Shown piece by piece: positions 10,325 to 20,400 of a stretch of 64,000 nucleotides of DNA. The stretch spans positions 1 through 64,000 of the forward strand of contig BLSF01000023.1 in the NCBI GenBank assembly GCA_012862575.1, given 5' to 3'. The notes under the pieces are model-generated. The model was not told where the DNA came from. It did no database searches and worked only from the letters and a program-made list of their open reading frames with translations. The translations under genes were made by a program, and so were the position numbers. This DNA is from Parietichytrium sp. I65-24A (taxonomy: Eukaryota; Sar; Bigyra; Thraustochytrida; Thraustochytriidae). Position 1 is the stretch's first letter, and each line of letters begins with the position of its first letter.

Positions 10325-10515
10325 AAGTAAAGTAAACTACACGCAACTACTGGGAGTTTGCACATTAGTTGAGACCAAACAGTAGGAAGTGGGCGAAGAG
10401 GAGAGCGAGCTGGAGTGGGGGTGTCAAGCGCACACAAGGTTGTGCGAAAAAAGCATTAGGAGATCTGATCGTTCACGAGGCGTTGAATTAGCCTGAACCG
10501 AAAAGGGCGGGAGAG
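9882..10515. other. RB-ACBP intergenic region
   Basis: I see no gene in this 634-bp stretch. It holds an AT-rich ATATATATACATAATA segment near 9945-9962, probably the 3' end of the RB transcript, and a GTGAAA hexamer repeat at 10291-10326 upstream of the acyl-CoA-binding protein gene. Confidence 0.6.
10291..10328. repeat. hexamer microsatellite (GTGAAA)6
   Basis: Six perfect GTGAAA units are followed by degenerate GTAAAGTAAA. The array lies 188 bp upstream of the acyl-CoA-binding protein start and is purine-rich on the coding strand. Confidence 0.9.
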
Positions 10516-10857
10516 ATGTCCAAGTCGGTGAGCCCAGAGGCGCTCTTGCGAGCAAAGTTTGGGTTGGCCGTGGAGCACTCGAACAAAAAGGACGGGTCGT
10601 CAGGGAGCTTGGACACGTCTCAGCAGTTGCGATTTTACGCCCTGTTCAAGCAGGCCACGGAAGGCGAGTGCCGCGCTGAGGCCCCTAGTAAGCTTAGTTT
10701 TGTCAAGTACGCCAAGTGGCAGGCGTGGCGAGACTTGAAGACGATGTCCAAGGAGAGAGCTATGCGAGAGTACCTGGAGGAAATGGACAAGACTGTCCCG
10801 GACTGGAAGAAGGCTGTTCGTGCTGCGCACGACATTAAATTACGATCGAAATTGTAA
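10516..10857 (+). CDS. ACBP: acyl-CoA-binding protein
   Basis: This is a small cytosolic carrier of long-chain acyl-CoA esters for lipid synthesis and trafficking. The 113-residue protein has the four-helix ACBP fold signature: QQLRFYALFKQATEGEC at about residues 36-52, then KYAKWQAWRDLKTMSKERAM at about 65-84. The Tyr and Lys of the YALFKQA and KWQAW motifs, which contact the acyl-CoA headgroup in this family, are present. It is slightly longer than the 86-90 residue animal form because of N- and C-terminal extensions. The start ATG at 10516 is preceded by a purine-rich leader. The 3' end converges on WDR91 with only 121 bp between stop codons. Confidence 0.95.
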   Translation: MSKSVSPEALLRAKFGLAVEHSNKKDGSSGSLDTSQQLRFYALFKQATEGECRAEAPSKLSFVKYAKWQAWRDLKTMSKERAMREYLEEMDKTVPDWKKAVRAAHDIKLRSKL

Positions 10858-10978
10858 ATTATCAAGAAATGTACACATCAACTTGCTTTTTTAGGACTCT
10901 CCGCTTTTCCAATTCTGTTCAAAATAGTCATTTCTGCCATTAATAGGTCAAAAAAATCTCAAAACACAGGCGTAAAGT

Positions 10979-12835
10979 CTAGGAAAACGCTCCTTTCGCA
11001 TGATACAACTTTACGGAGCCATCAATGCTCGCAGTACACAAAGTAGACTGGGAGTTTGCCGAGGTCGTCCAATCCAGAGAAGTGATTAGTCTCTTGTGCG
11101 GCGTAGATGCTTGCTTCGCGCTACTCGCATCTGCGTTTAGGTACTGCAGAGTCGAGCCATACGCAGGGCTGGAAACAAGCATACCGCCCTGTTGCTCCGG
11201 ATCCAACACAATGTCACCGTATCTGCAAAGGTCATTGTAGCTCACGCTCCAGTCCGACGGACGGCCCAATGCGGGAGCCTCGAAGAACTTCAGCGCTTCA
11301 CGAATTCGATGCAAGCTCCACGTAGACACGGAACCATCTTCCAGAAGGCACATGACAGCTGTTTCATCCGAACTTAATACCACACGCGATATTGCAATTC
11401 CTTTGTCGCTGGCGGCCCATCTCATGATAGCAGTACCTTTCAAGACGTCGAAGACTTGTACAAAACCGCTCGTGGAGCCGGTCACTAAAAGAGAGCCATT
11501 GTGATTGAAAGCTACAGATGTAGCAATGAGCTCATCGGTGTTGAAAGCGGTGTGGAGCTGCAATGTGGTTGCACTCCATAAAGCTAGGAGCGACTGTGGC
11601 TTGACCATAGGCTTGAACAACAGCCGGGCATTGTCCACGCGAAATGGAACATTGCTTCTCCCGATGCTGACAGTTGCCAACAGCTGCTTCCGAGCGCAAA
11701 TCTTGGTGTCGACCACGTAAGGTAGAATTCCAGACCCGTCCGTAACTGTAAGTTCGCCCTTGTCCTGCTGCTTGCCAACATTCCAAATTTTGACCATTCC
11801 GGTGGAAGTCCCAATCGCAAGGAGATCCGACGCCGCTTCAGTGTGCCAATCAAGTGAGAGCGCTGGACTTGGGCAGAAAATTATTTGGTGTTGTTGCAAT
11901 GGCTTGCGGTCGTTTGCGTCGAGCCCCTGGAGTGAGCCGTTCCAAATTCGCACGGTTGAGTCACTGGAGGCAGTTGCGAGGAAACTGCCATCTGGAGAAA
12001 ACTTGCAGCGGTTGACCTTCGCAGCATGCTTGGCAGACACGGCGCTTTGCAGCACGAGCCCAGTATCGGAGTCGCGATCGAGAGTTACTTCACTTTCCTC
12101 CTTCGGCATTGGAGGCTGTTGAGGATCACTGAGAACCGCTTCTTCGGGTGGGATCTCTCGTAGTACCTCAGTCATCGCAGCCCTATTCGACAAGATAACG
12201 TGGAGCCTCGCCACCTCTTCGCGCAGTTGGGCATTCTCAAGCTCCTTGGCCCGAAGAGCGGCTTTCATTGAGTTCTGAGACTGGTTGACCAGAGGAAACG
12301 CCAACAGCTGTGGCGCCTTTTGTTTCCTGAATACCTGGCCAATGAAATTGCTTAGCGAATAGCAAAAGAGTTTTGGCCACTCTTCCTGAAAAAAAGGCCC
12401 AAAATGAATGTCCTTTTCAGGGCTCTCGCAGTATGGAAGAGAGTACCAAGCTCGCCACTCCTGAATGTCCAAGGTCTCCTGAGCGATAACATTTTTTGCA
12501 AAAAACTCTTGCATGCATTCTTGCCGCGCAGCCTTCTTACTGTTCACCAGGTAAAGCTTGAAAAGACTGCTCTTCAGCTTCTCCGCTGTCTCAGACAGAA
12601 CGGGCTCCAAAGCCCCAAAGCCGCACCTGCTCTCCAAGAACCTCCACATCTTCTGCAACCCAAGTAGCTGTCCGCCGGAAGCCAGCTCCAACAAATGCAG
12701 CGCGACTCTTTCGGAGCTCAGGCCCTCCAACTTGTTCTCCTCGCACTCCCGCTCCATCGTCCGGAAGGTGTCCAGAAACCCTCTGAACACGAGGTACTCC
12801 TGCACCATATCATCCACTTCGCCGAGGTACTCCAT
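10979..12835 (-). CDS. WDR91: WDR91-like WD40 protein of the endosomal PI3P pathway
   Basis: In animals WDR91 is a Rab7 effector that lowers PI3P and promotes early-to-late endosome conversion. This 618-residue protein matches the family from its N terminus: VDDMVQEYLVFRGFLDTF, then LKSSLFKLYLVNSKKAARQE, QEFFAKNV and a WRAWYSLPY block. A short coiled coil (AKELENAQLREEVARLH) follows near residues 198-216. The C-terminal half contains WD repeats, including CKFSPDGSFLATASSDSTVR, LLAIGTSTGMVKIWNVG and LCTASIDGSVKLY. The open frame runs back to a TTG at 12856; the first ATG is 12835 (MEYLGEVDD), which aligns with the family start. It is intronless and convergent with the acyl-CoA-binding protein gene. 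Confidence 0.93.
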   Translation of the reverse strand: MEYLGEVDDMVQEYLVFRGFLDTFRTMERECEENKLEGLSSERVALHLLELASGGQLLGLQKMWRFLESRCGFGALEPVLSETAEKLKSSLFKLYLVNSKKAARQECMQEFFAKNVIAQETLDIQEWRAWYSLPYCESPEKDIHFGPFFQEEWPKLFCYSLSNFIGQVFRKQKAPQLLAFPLVNQSQNSMKAALRAKELENAQLREEVARLHVILSNRAAMTEVLREIPPEEAVLSDPQQPPMPKEESEVTLDRDSDTGLVLQSAVSAKHAAKVNRCKFSPDGSFLATASSDSTVRIWNGSLQGLDANDRKPLQQHQIIFCPSPALSLDWHTEAASDLLAIGTSTGMVKIWNVGKQQDKGELTVTDGSGILPYVVDTKICARKQLLATVSIGRSNVPFRVDNARLLFKPMVKPQSLLALWSATTLQLHTAFNTDELIATSVAFNHNGSLLVTGSTSGFVQVFDVLKGTAIMRWAASDKGIAISRVVLSSDETAVMCLLEDGSVSTWSLHRIREALKFFEAPALGRPSDWSVSYNDLCRYGDIVLDPEQQGGMLVSSPAYGSTLQYLNADASSAKQASTPHKRLITSLDWTTSANSQSTLCTASIDGSVKLYHAKGAFS

Positions 12836-12893
12836 TCTCCGCCCGCAGCAGGCCAAACCTGCGCTCTAAACAACGGCCCAACTCGTTTTGGTT

Positions 12894-12935
12894 TTCTGTA
12901 TTCTAAATTCTCAATTCTGAATTCTGTACTCTGTA
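12894..12935. repeat. heptamer array TTCTNNA, six units
   Basis: The units are TTCTGTA, TTCTAAA, TTCTCAA, TTCTGAA, TTCTGTA and CTCTGTA. The TTCTGAA word is shared with arrays at 28607, 51604 and 63504. It lies about 60 bp 5' of the WDR91 ATG. Confidence 0.85.
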
Positions 12936-13020
12936 CTCGGTTTTCTGTTCGCTCTTCGCTCTCCGCTCTCAGCACCAAACCATTCTGCTCCTGCGTGCCC
13001 AGCGGTGCGCTCTCCTGTCG

Positions 13021-13160
13021 CGTGTCGAGTTTCCAGTGTCCAGTGTCAAGTGTCGAGTGTCGAGTTTCCAGTGTCCAGTATCGAGTGTCGAGTGTCCAGT
13101 GTCGAGTTTCCAGTGTCGAGTTTCCAGTGTCCAGTGTCCAGTGTCCAGTGTCGAGTGTCG
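13021..13160. repeat. heptamer minisatellite AGTGTCS, about 20 units
   Basis: This is the largest tandem array in the window: 140 bp of 7-bp units, mainly AGTGTCC and AGTGTCG with AGTTTCC interspersed. It is open in several frames on both strands, which creates repetitive spurious open frames such as CRVSSVQ and DTGHWTL. It lies 5' of WDR91. Confidence 0.95.
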
Positions 13161-14081
13161 CGATCAAAACCAAAACCAGAGCCAAAACCTGCTCTTGATT
13201 GAACCACCTCCTTTCTTTGCTTTTGCTTACTTTGCTTTCCTTCGCTGGGCTCCTTCAACGTTGCGCAATGAAATGAGCAGCGGCCAACTCAATTCTTTCT
13301 CTCCATCTCTCTTTTCTGGCGTATCTTTCTTGTTTGCCTACTCCTTGCAAGTAATCGAACCTCTGCCTCTACGGTTGTGCTGTGTTCAGACGCCTCTGTG
13401 GACCTGAGCAGAACGCATTTTTCATCAATTACCGCTTATGGCTGGCAGCGCGATTTGTACTATTCGATGTGTGCCTCCTAACAAATTGTTGCGTACCGGA
13501 GTGACCCCTACACGGAATAGGGTTTGTTTTACGGCGCTGCACTTCGTGATACTTCGTGGCTTGAAGGTAGGGTGTCAGGTAGTCAGAGAAAGGCATTGAT
13601 TTGCGTTGCTATGCGTTACTAAATAAGAGGTTGAACTTGAACTTGAAGGGGCAAAAGGGGCGGACTTGCAGACTTGGTCAGTCCTACACACGAGGAAGAC
13701 GAATAAGTTGACGCTTCAGAATTCACAACTTATAACCCATGAATTAGGTAATCATAACTTGAAAGCCGAGCCCACAGCGCCAACAACCTCGAACGTCTTC
13801 CCACGAGTCACCCCAATCTTCTTGTGTCACTGTGAATTCACAGTCAATGTTCTGAATGAACATGGAAATTTAGATCCATAGGAGTTGGCCAGCGGCCGCG
13901 GTGATAGTCGTGCGAGTGAACTGTGAACTGTGACCTGTGACTAACAGTGCCACAGTCCGACGACCTCCGATTGAGAAAGAAAGATATGTCAATGAGATAG
14001 CAACGATGGCAGAGAAGGAGAGCAGACCCCGATTCTCAGCTCGGACAATAGGAGGTTGAAGACAGAGTGCAAGCGGCAAAG

Positions 14082-15189
14082 ATGGCACGAAGAGTGGAGA
14101 AGCTGACGATGCACATGACGTCCGGCGTCATGCAAGACCCTGCCGCCGGAGTGGTGGGCTTGGAAGCCGCGGACTTGTTCAATATGACAGGGAAGGTCGC
14201 TCTGGTCACCGGGGGGATCCAAGGGCATCGGCAAAATGATTGCTGCTGGCTTCGTCAGCAACGGCTGCAAGGTGTACATCACGGCGCGAAAAGCGAGCAT
14301 CTGCGACGAAGCAGTGAAAGAGCTGAATGAAATCGCTAAAAAGGCGTCCAAGTCGGGCGAGGCCATCTCCCTCCCGGGAGACCTCTCAACGCTGGAGGGC
14401 GTCTTGGATGTAGTGAAGAAGCTTAGCGAGAGGGAGTCGCGACTCAACGTGCTCGTCAACAACGCCGGGGCGACTTGGGGAGCTCCACTTGAAGAGTACC
14501 CGGACTCTGCTTGGGAAAAAGTGATGAATCTGAACGTCAGACACCTCTTCAACTTGACACAAAAGTGTCTTCCATTGCTCAAGAATGGCGCGGCCAAGGG
14601 TGACCCTGCACGCGTTATTGTAAGTTGAATCTTGTTTGTTTGTAGACGTGCAGCCAGCTTTGAACGAGAATGCCCAACTGACCTGAGATGGATAAAATCT
14701 TTGTGATGCGTCGTGCTACCTTTAGAACATTGCAAGCACGGACGGCGTGCGCGCAACTCAGACTTTTGGCCCGACTGCAGCATTTGCGTACACAACGTCG
14801 AAGGGCGCAGTCGTGCACCTGACAAAGGCATTGTCCCGTGCGCTCTCTGAATTCCAGATCACGGTGAACTGCGTGGCCCCTGGAGTATTTCCATCGTAAG
14901 TGAACATTGAGTTGATGCAGGCCGTGTTTAAAAGGGAGCAAATGCAAATGACAACGATGTACTGACTCTGATTCACTCGTATAGGAACATGACCCAGTTC
15001 TCTCTCAAGTCTGAAAAAGGCGCCTCGGCTGCTGCCAACGGAAATCCACTCAAGCGCGTTGGCCGCACCGCGGATATGGCTGGAACTCTGTTGTACCTCA
15101 GCTCGCCAGCTGGAGCATTCACGAACGGTGCCATCATTGTACTCGATGGAGGCGGCCATCTTCAGAGCGAGCTTGGATGGTCCAAGTAA
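14082..15189 (+). CDS. short-chain dehydrogenase/reductase, three exons, with a one-base frame disruption
   Basis: This is an NAD(P)(H)-dependent oxidoreductase of the classical SDR family, closest in feel to RhlG/3-oxoacyl reductase-like enzymes. Exons are 14082-14619, 14726-14895 and 14985-15189, with GTAAGT donors and AG acceptors. Visible motifs are the cofactor glycine motif (TGG..KGIG), NVLVNNAG, the catalytic Ser in IASTDGV, YTTSK and the PGVFPS turn. In the glycine motif the frame breaks: a run of six Gs at 14211-14216 puts VALVTGG in one frame and SKGIGKMIAAGF in another. Five Gs would be expected from the family motif. Either the assembly has a homopolymer error or the gene is newly inactivated. 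The rest of the gene and both introns look intact, which favours an error or a very recent change. The frame opens at GTG 14067; the first ATG is 14082. Confidence 0.85.
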
Positions 15190-15506
15190 ATAACCGACAT
15201 CATATTTACTTTTATGACAAGAAGCTGTACTCACTCTGCGTCTCCCTTTTTTCTATTACCCTGCTGTGTGGAAAGGAACAGACTTGCCTTGCTCGATACA
15301 ACGAGATGTACAAGAGAAGAAGAAGAAGAGCATTCTCTTTCATATGTGGATCCATGAAATGAATTCTCTCTTGATTGGCCGCTTACAATGCGTCCAGTGA
15401 CAACAGTTTATATGTTCAATGAAACGAATTTATAGCTATCCTACCCGACCGCTAATAAGTATAAAATTGACAGTAAATACACCACACCAGTCCGAAGTTG
15501 ACACAC
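15190..15506. other. convergent 3' region of the SDR and TPR genes
   Basis: This 317-bp stretch separates the two stop codons. It is AT-richer than its surroundings and holds a GAAGAAGAAGAAGA run near 15316-15330. No gene is seen. It probably contains both 3' untranslated regions. Confidence 0.6.
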
Positions 15507-16587
15507 TCACTCAAACTTGAGAGGAGGGTCAACTCTGAACTGAAGAAACCGCCGCGCTCGTGCACAACACACACTCACGAAACCTGGGGGCGGAACAATA
15601 ATTTCAGGTGCTTCGTCCAGTTCCACATCATCTTCTTCGTCATCCGCAGTGTGAATAGCATCTCCGAACGCATTCGAAAAGATCCTCCTCTCCAACTCTT
15701 TTCGTTTCGCCTTCGATCTCACTTTCTCCCGCAATAGCTTATTTTCCGCAGCACAGCAGCCGGGCAGAATTCTCTCCGCGCTCACAATATCATTCTTCGC
15801 CTTGCGCAACTCATCCAGCTCTATGAATCTAAACCGAGCAAACCGTCCAACGAATGCGCAAGCAAGCATACCAACCAACAAATTTCAGCTCATCAGAACC
15901 ACCAACAACGGCACCAAGCCCAACAACTTACGCCTTGGCTCTCAGCGCCATCACCTCCGCTCCTGCTGGCCAGCCTCTAATCGCCAAATCGCACAGCGCG
16001 ACCACCCTCACAAACTCCTTCTTCCTCATCAAACACCTGCCCACGCCAGCCAGCAATCTTCCCCGCTTCTCCCCCACTGCCGCGTCTCCATCTTCACTTT
16101 CAACTCCATTTGCATTCGCATTCGCATTCGCATTCGCATTCGCATTCGCGTTTGCATTTGCGTTTGCGTTTGCGTTTGCGTTTGCGTTTGCGTTTGCGTT
16201 TGCGTTTGCATTTGCATTTGCATTTGCATTTGCATTGGCATTTGCATTTGCAACCCCGTGGTCCTGGTGCTCATCTCCTCCCACACCGGCGACGGCGTCC
16301 AGAAACATTTCTGATGCGGCGTCCACGTATCCCTTGGCCAGCAGCTCCTCTGCCTTGTCTTCCTGCGCGCGGACCCACTCGCTGCGCTGATCAGCGTCCA
16401 TTCGCGCGAGCATGGCGCCCACGCGGCCCCATCTCTCGCGGCGCAGCGCCTCGCGCATCTCTGTGCCGTCCGATTCATCCGCGCCACGCCGCCGCAGCTC
16501 CACATCGCCGCTGGCAAGCAGGGACCCGAGGACGCTTGGCGTACGCGCGCACACTCCCGAAGTGTCCGCGCTCATCGAGGACGGCAT
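15507..16587 (-). CDS. TPR-like protein with an Asn-Ala dipeptide repeat
   Basis: The protein resembles the TPR tails of FKBP/AIP-type co-chaperones, but no isomerase domain is present. Exon 1 (15932-16587, ATG at 16587) and exon 2 (15507-15828) are joined by a 103-bp GTAAGT...TAG intron to read ALRAKAFIELDELRKAK across the junction. Helical TPR-type segments flank a run of about 24 Asn-Ala pairs encoded by the hexamer at 16107-16252. A family-like KRKELERRIFSNAFGD block follows, then an acidic tail. Near the end, GTGAGT and TTTCTTCAG bound an in-frame 39-nt stretch that could be a miniature intron. If removed, the tail would read PPPGF-FRVDPPLKFE. I keep the unspliced version as default. Function is inferred only as protein-protein interaction. 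Confidence 0.7.
16107..16252. repeat. coding hexamer repeat (TTTGCN/GCATTC type), about 24 units
   Basis: Alternating GCATTC, GCGTTT and GCATTT units on the plus strand encode (Asn-Ala)n on the minus strand within the TPR gene. No frame on either strand contains a stop, so four spurious repetitive open frames (FA, HS, QT/QM, CV/CI types) overlap it. Confidence 0.95.
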
Positions 16588-16700
16588 TGCTTCTACTGTC
16601 TACTGTCTCCTGAGCTCGGTGCCCCCGCAGCTTGCGGACTTTTCGCTGGCAACTCTCTCTTGGTGCTCTGTGATTCTTGCAGCTCGTAAATTTGCGATGT

Positions 16701-16751
16701 CACGTGCGTGGTATAGATAACGTACGCTAACGTACGCGAATGTACGTACGC
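16701..16751. promoter_or_regulatory. E-box and CGTACG repeat block in a divergent promoter
   Basis: A perfect CACGTG is at 16701-16706. It is followed by two copies of TAACGTACGC (16718-16727, 16728-16737) and a GTACGTACG variant ending at 16751. The block lies 114 bp upstream of the minus-strand TPR gene and about 740 bp upstream of the lipase. Regulatory use is inferred from the palindromes and position. Confidence 0.45.
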
Positions 16752-16948
16752 CACAGCCGAGTTGAATGGAACTTCAAGAAGTTGACCACCGGAAACAGGT
16801 AGTAACGGACTCTGGAAACGGAAACGGCTGAAACGGCTGAAATGGGATGATACCAACAATGAGTCCATCGTCTCTCTTATCTCCTGTTGCTAACTGCGAG
16901 TATGGCCGCTCGAGGCTGGAGCTGTACTCGGGTTCCGTCGCATACATC

Positions 16949-16957
16949 TATATATAG
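16949..16957 (+). promoter_or_regulatory. TATA-like element upstream of the lipase gene
   Basis: The sequence TATATATAG is followed within 4 bp by GCGGGGACC, echoing the TATA plus GCGGGGAC pairing at the pyrophosphatase gene. The lipase ATG is 530 bp away, so if functional it implies a long or spliced leader. Confidence 0.3.
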
Positions 16958-17486
16958 TACGCGGGGACCGATCATTCGTTCGTTCGTTCATTCACGACAT
17001 GTCGCGATGTATGTGATGTACTCACAGTCAGTACCGGTATGTAATTTCCTTTCGGGTTCCTGCGACGAGAACCCACTCTCCCTCCCTCCCAAAGAAAGAA
17101 CCCAAGACCGTTACATCCCACTACTGATGGGGTAGCGCAAATAATAGGGAACTCGTTAAAAGGCTTTTTAGAAGGGGCGTTTTGAGTGTGTCTTCCTCAC
17201 AAAGTGGACAAAGAAAGGCAAAATTTTGGGACTTTTGCTGTGAGGAGTGTGAGGAGGGAGGGCACTCGAGGGAACGATAACTTTGGCGCAGGAAATTCCG
17301 CGAATCACAGTGTGATTAAGGTGTGGCTATCGAATGCTAACCAGCAGTGTGTAGGTGTCGGCATACGGGAGTCGAAAGTATTGACAGTGCCGTGGGAGAA
17401 GGCTGAAAGAGTCGCCAGAGCAGATGTCAGCACAGCCCAAAGGCATTTGACGAAAGTTCAGCCCGGACGAAGTGAGACGGGCGAAG

Positions 17487-20400
17487 ATGGTGGAGATTGT
17501 GATTGCGAATTTCAAGCTGGAGGTGTTGAGGAAGAAGTCCTTGAAATGGCTGTATGGAGCGTCGATATTTACATATGCCTTGTCAGTGGCCGGGGCGGCC
17601 ACGATTATGTTGCTCTTTGTGCAGTCTCACTGTAAAGATCTCATGACCATCGACCACGAGGACTATGCGGAGGCATTGGTCATCATCAATGGGGTGGTGT
17701 ATACGGTCGGTGGCCTTTTGTTGGTGTGGCTTGTGCTCGCGTACCCTCAACGAATCATCTTGAAAGCGTGGAAAAGCGACTGGAAGCCTCTACCACAGCA
17801 AATGATCTTGATCGTGTTGATCGTGACATTCAACTTCATTCCACTCTTCAGCATCTACCGGAGCGTCATGTACTGGAATTCTATGGCCGAAGGGCTCAGA
17901 ATCGCAAGCAAAAATTCCTTGTGCCTGATTGCTGTTCTTCGCTCTATATCTGACCTGCATCACGACAAGGTCGTGGGGATGTCGAACTTCGGAATGGCGG
18001 TGATCTATCTTATATGGGCGAGCACAATTAGCATCAGCGGCTTGCTGACGAAAGAGGCTGTAACAAGGCGGGCGCTGCAGCGTCTGCCGCTGATGAGGAA
18101 AAGGGCGCTGTCTGCCATGCTTGAGCGACAATCATCCTCAAACACCTTGCCTGACAATAACAACATCCAACTTGGTGACATCTTAGGTGGTGATGGCGCG
18201 ATTGCGACGCTTCACGAAGAAGGCGTACCCGACTCTTCAAACTTTAAGGAGAAGGATATTGAGGAAGTGGAGGAGGAGGTGGAGGATGGTGCTCTGGACG
18301 ACTCTGTCATGTCCAAGTTGATCAAAGAAGAAGGTGGCGCAAACGAAGACAGCGTTCAAGGAAAATGCTCTTCCTGGAGGCACCAATGTTGGTCCGCGAA
18401 AATGTCTTTTACTGCATTCCTAGAGGCGATGTTTCCGGCATTTCAGCTTGAGGAGCAAGAATCGGATGCGCAAGTCCGCAGACTTATTCAAGACGGCCAA
18501 GATGGAAGAGTCTTGCTCTCGGAGCCCACGTCCTTGGAACTTATGCGCAACGGCGTTACGTGGGGCTTCTTGATTTTCCTTGTCGTGTACGTGGCGCTTA
18601 TATGGACGATTGAGTCGATCTACCAGTTTACCTACGGCATCTTCCCCTTCGTCGGGGCCATTTCCTTGTTCCGCGTCTGTTTCGCGCTGGATGCAGAAGG
18701 GCACTACTGCTGTGATCCTTCCAAGTATCGCGTTAGCTTTCTGAGAGCGGTGTGGAGCAGCGTTTTCGTAGTATTGGAATGCCTCATCTTTGTGTACATC
18801 GTCATTCTTGCAAGACGGACGAGGAGGGTGCTTGCGCAGGTCCCTTATAACCAGAACCGCTCCAACTACCTGGCCTTCATCTACATGCAGTCCACGATGA
18901 CTATGATGTGGTTTTTCGCTGGAATCTCCTCGCTGTTGGATCTTTCCACTCCGAACATAGAGTATTATTTGAAGGAAGTCGTGTGGAACCCGGATTCAAA
19001 GATGATCGACGTCCAATTTAATCCTCTGTACACTGTCGGCATCACACCATACACGCCGGGCTTTAGTTACATTTACCTTGCAGTTGTGCTCTGGATCTTT
19101 GGTTTCGCATTTGTTTTACTTCCGGCAGACTCTGTCGGTTGGAGAGGCTGGTGGGTCGGAAGCGAGGAGGGTTCCGAGACAGTTCAATCTCATTTGCGTC
19201 ACTATATGCTGCCCACATTTGAGAATGCTGCGGAACCTGGCCAACACGAGGAGCAGCAGCACAGCGTTGCGATGGCTCTGACGATGGGCGAATTTTGGGC
19301 GGAGCATCCGCTCTATATCTCGGACGAAGCATCATTTGCAGCCCTTCACGAAAAGACGTCGAGAAGTTCGCCGCCAGGAGAACAGCGTCGTGATTCTCCG
19401 GCCGGGTTTCCGGCAGCCCGCCCTTCGCGAGCAAACGGACTCCATGCACTCACTCGCTTTCCGTCGCGCTTACGGAAGCATCTTTCGTCTTCGCTGGGCA
19501 CTGTGCCTAGACTTCACCGCGAGTACAGTCTTTTGAGGCAGGTCATGCAAAACACCAATCCACACAATTTCCATATTTTCAACCAAATTATGAGCCCCGT
19601 TCTCGTGATGGAAACTGAGCTCAGCCTACTAAATTATGCGCAGATTGCATATATGGCTCGCGCAAGCAAGCGAGGAGATGCTGTGAATGCGGATGATGAG
19701 CTTCAGGAGGAACGGGAAGCTGAGAGTGACTTTGGCGGGGCCACTCCTGCACAACGAACCTCGAAAAAGAGAAAGAGAAAGTTACGAAAATTACTCGAGT
19801 CTACTGATGCGGATCCTTCAAAACTAATTGAAGACAATGACTCTACATTTGTGGAGCACGTCATTGACGCGGAGACGGACACGCACGCTTTAATTGCATA
19901 CGGAGAGGACAGAGTCATCATCACGTTTCGCGGGACTGTTTCGGGCGTCAATGTCAAGACCGACCTGGACTTTGGCTTGCGCGAGTACCCGATGGCGAGC
20001 GGAGTTGTTGCACGGCCTCAAGAGAGTAACATGGACAAGCGGGCCGCCCTTCTCGTTCCGAAGGTCCACGGCGGGTTTCTGAAAGCTTTTGGTAACGTTT
20101 CAAAGCGTATCATGGAGCTCGTGTTGCCTCTGCTCATGGACGGAGAGGTTCAGAGAAGAGCGCTCCTTTGCACCGGTCACAGCCTAGGCGGCGGATTGGC
20201 TGTGCTTTGTGCTTTCGAGTTTGGTGTGCATCTGTACCGGATATTTGGACGGCCTGGGAAAATTCAGGTTACAACCTTTGGTTGTCCGAGGGTGGGTAGC
20301 TACTCATTCTGCGAAAGATTTGCGAGAGTTGTTCCTTGCGCAAGAAGATTCGTGTTGGCGGGTGACGTTATCCCGCGAACGCCTCCCCGCCTTTTCACTG

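Larger units (their letters stand above)
12836..14081. other. divergent intergenic region between WDR91 and the SDR gene
   Basis: No gene is supported. The stretch contains two separate 7-bp-unit arrays (12894-12935 and 13021-13160) close to the WDR91 start, then unique DNA with no recognisable feature apart from a short GTGAACTGTGACCTGTGAC run near 13916-13940. Confidence 0.6.
16588..17486. other. divergent promoter region between the TPR and lipase genes
   Basis: No gene is supported in this stretch of about 900 bp. It holds an E-box and CGTACG repeats (16701-16751), a TATATATAG element at 16949-16957 followed by GCGGGGACC at 16961, a CGTTCGTTCGTTC run at 16976-16988 and a 16-bp motif at 17020-17035 repeated elsewhere in the window. 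An open frame at 17186-17635 overlaps the lipase start in another frame and has no family resemblance. Confidence 0.6.

Noticed and set aside
12718-13407. Repetitive frames (DTGHWTL and CRVSSVQ types)
   Set aside because: They arise from the 7-bp minisatellite at 13021-13160, which has no stop in several frames.
13989-14831. Minus-strand frame of 280 codons over the SDR gene
   Set aside because: It is antisense to exon 1 and intron 1 of a clearly recognised SDR gene.
15802-16613. Plus-strand frames with (FA)n, (HS)n or (CV)n runs
   Set aside because: They are readings of the hexamer repeat whose minus-strand frame encodes the TPR protein's Asn-Ala run.
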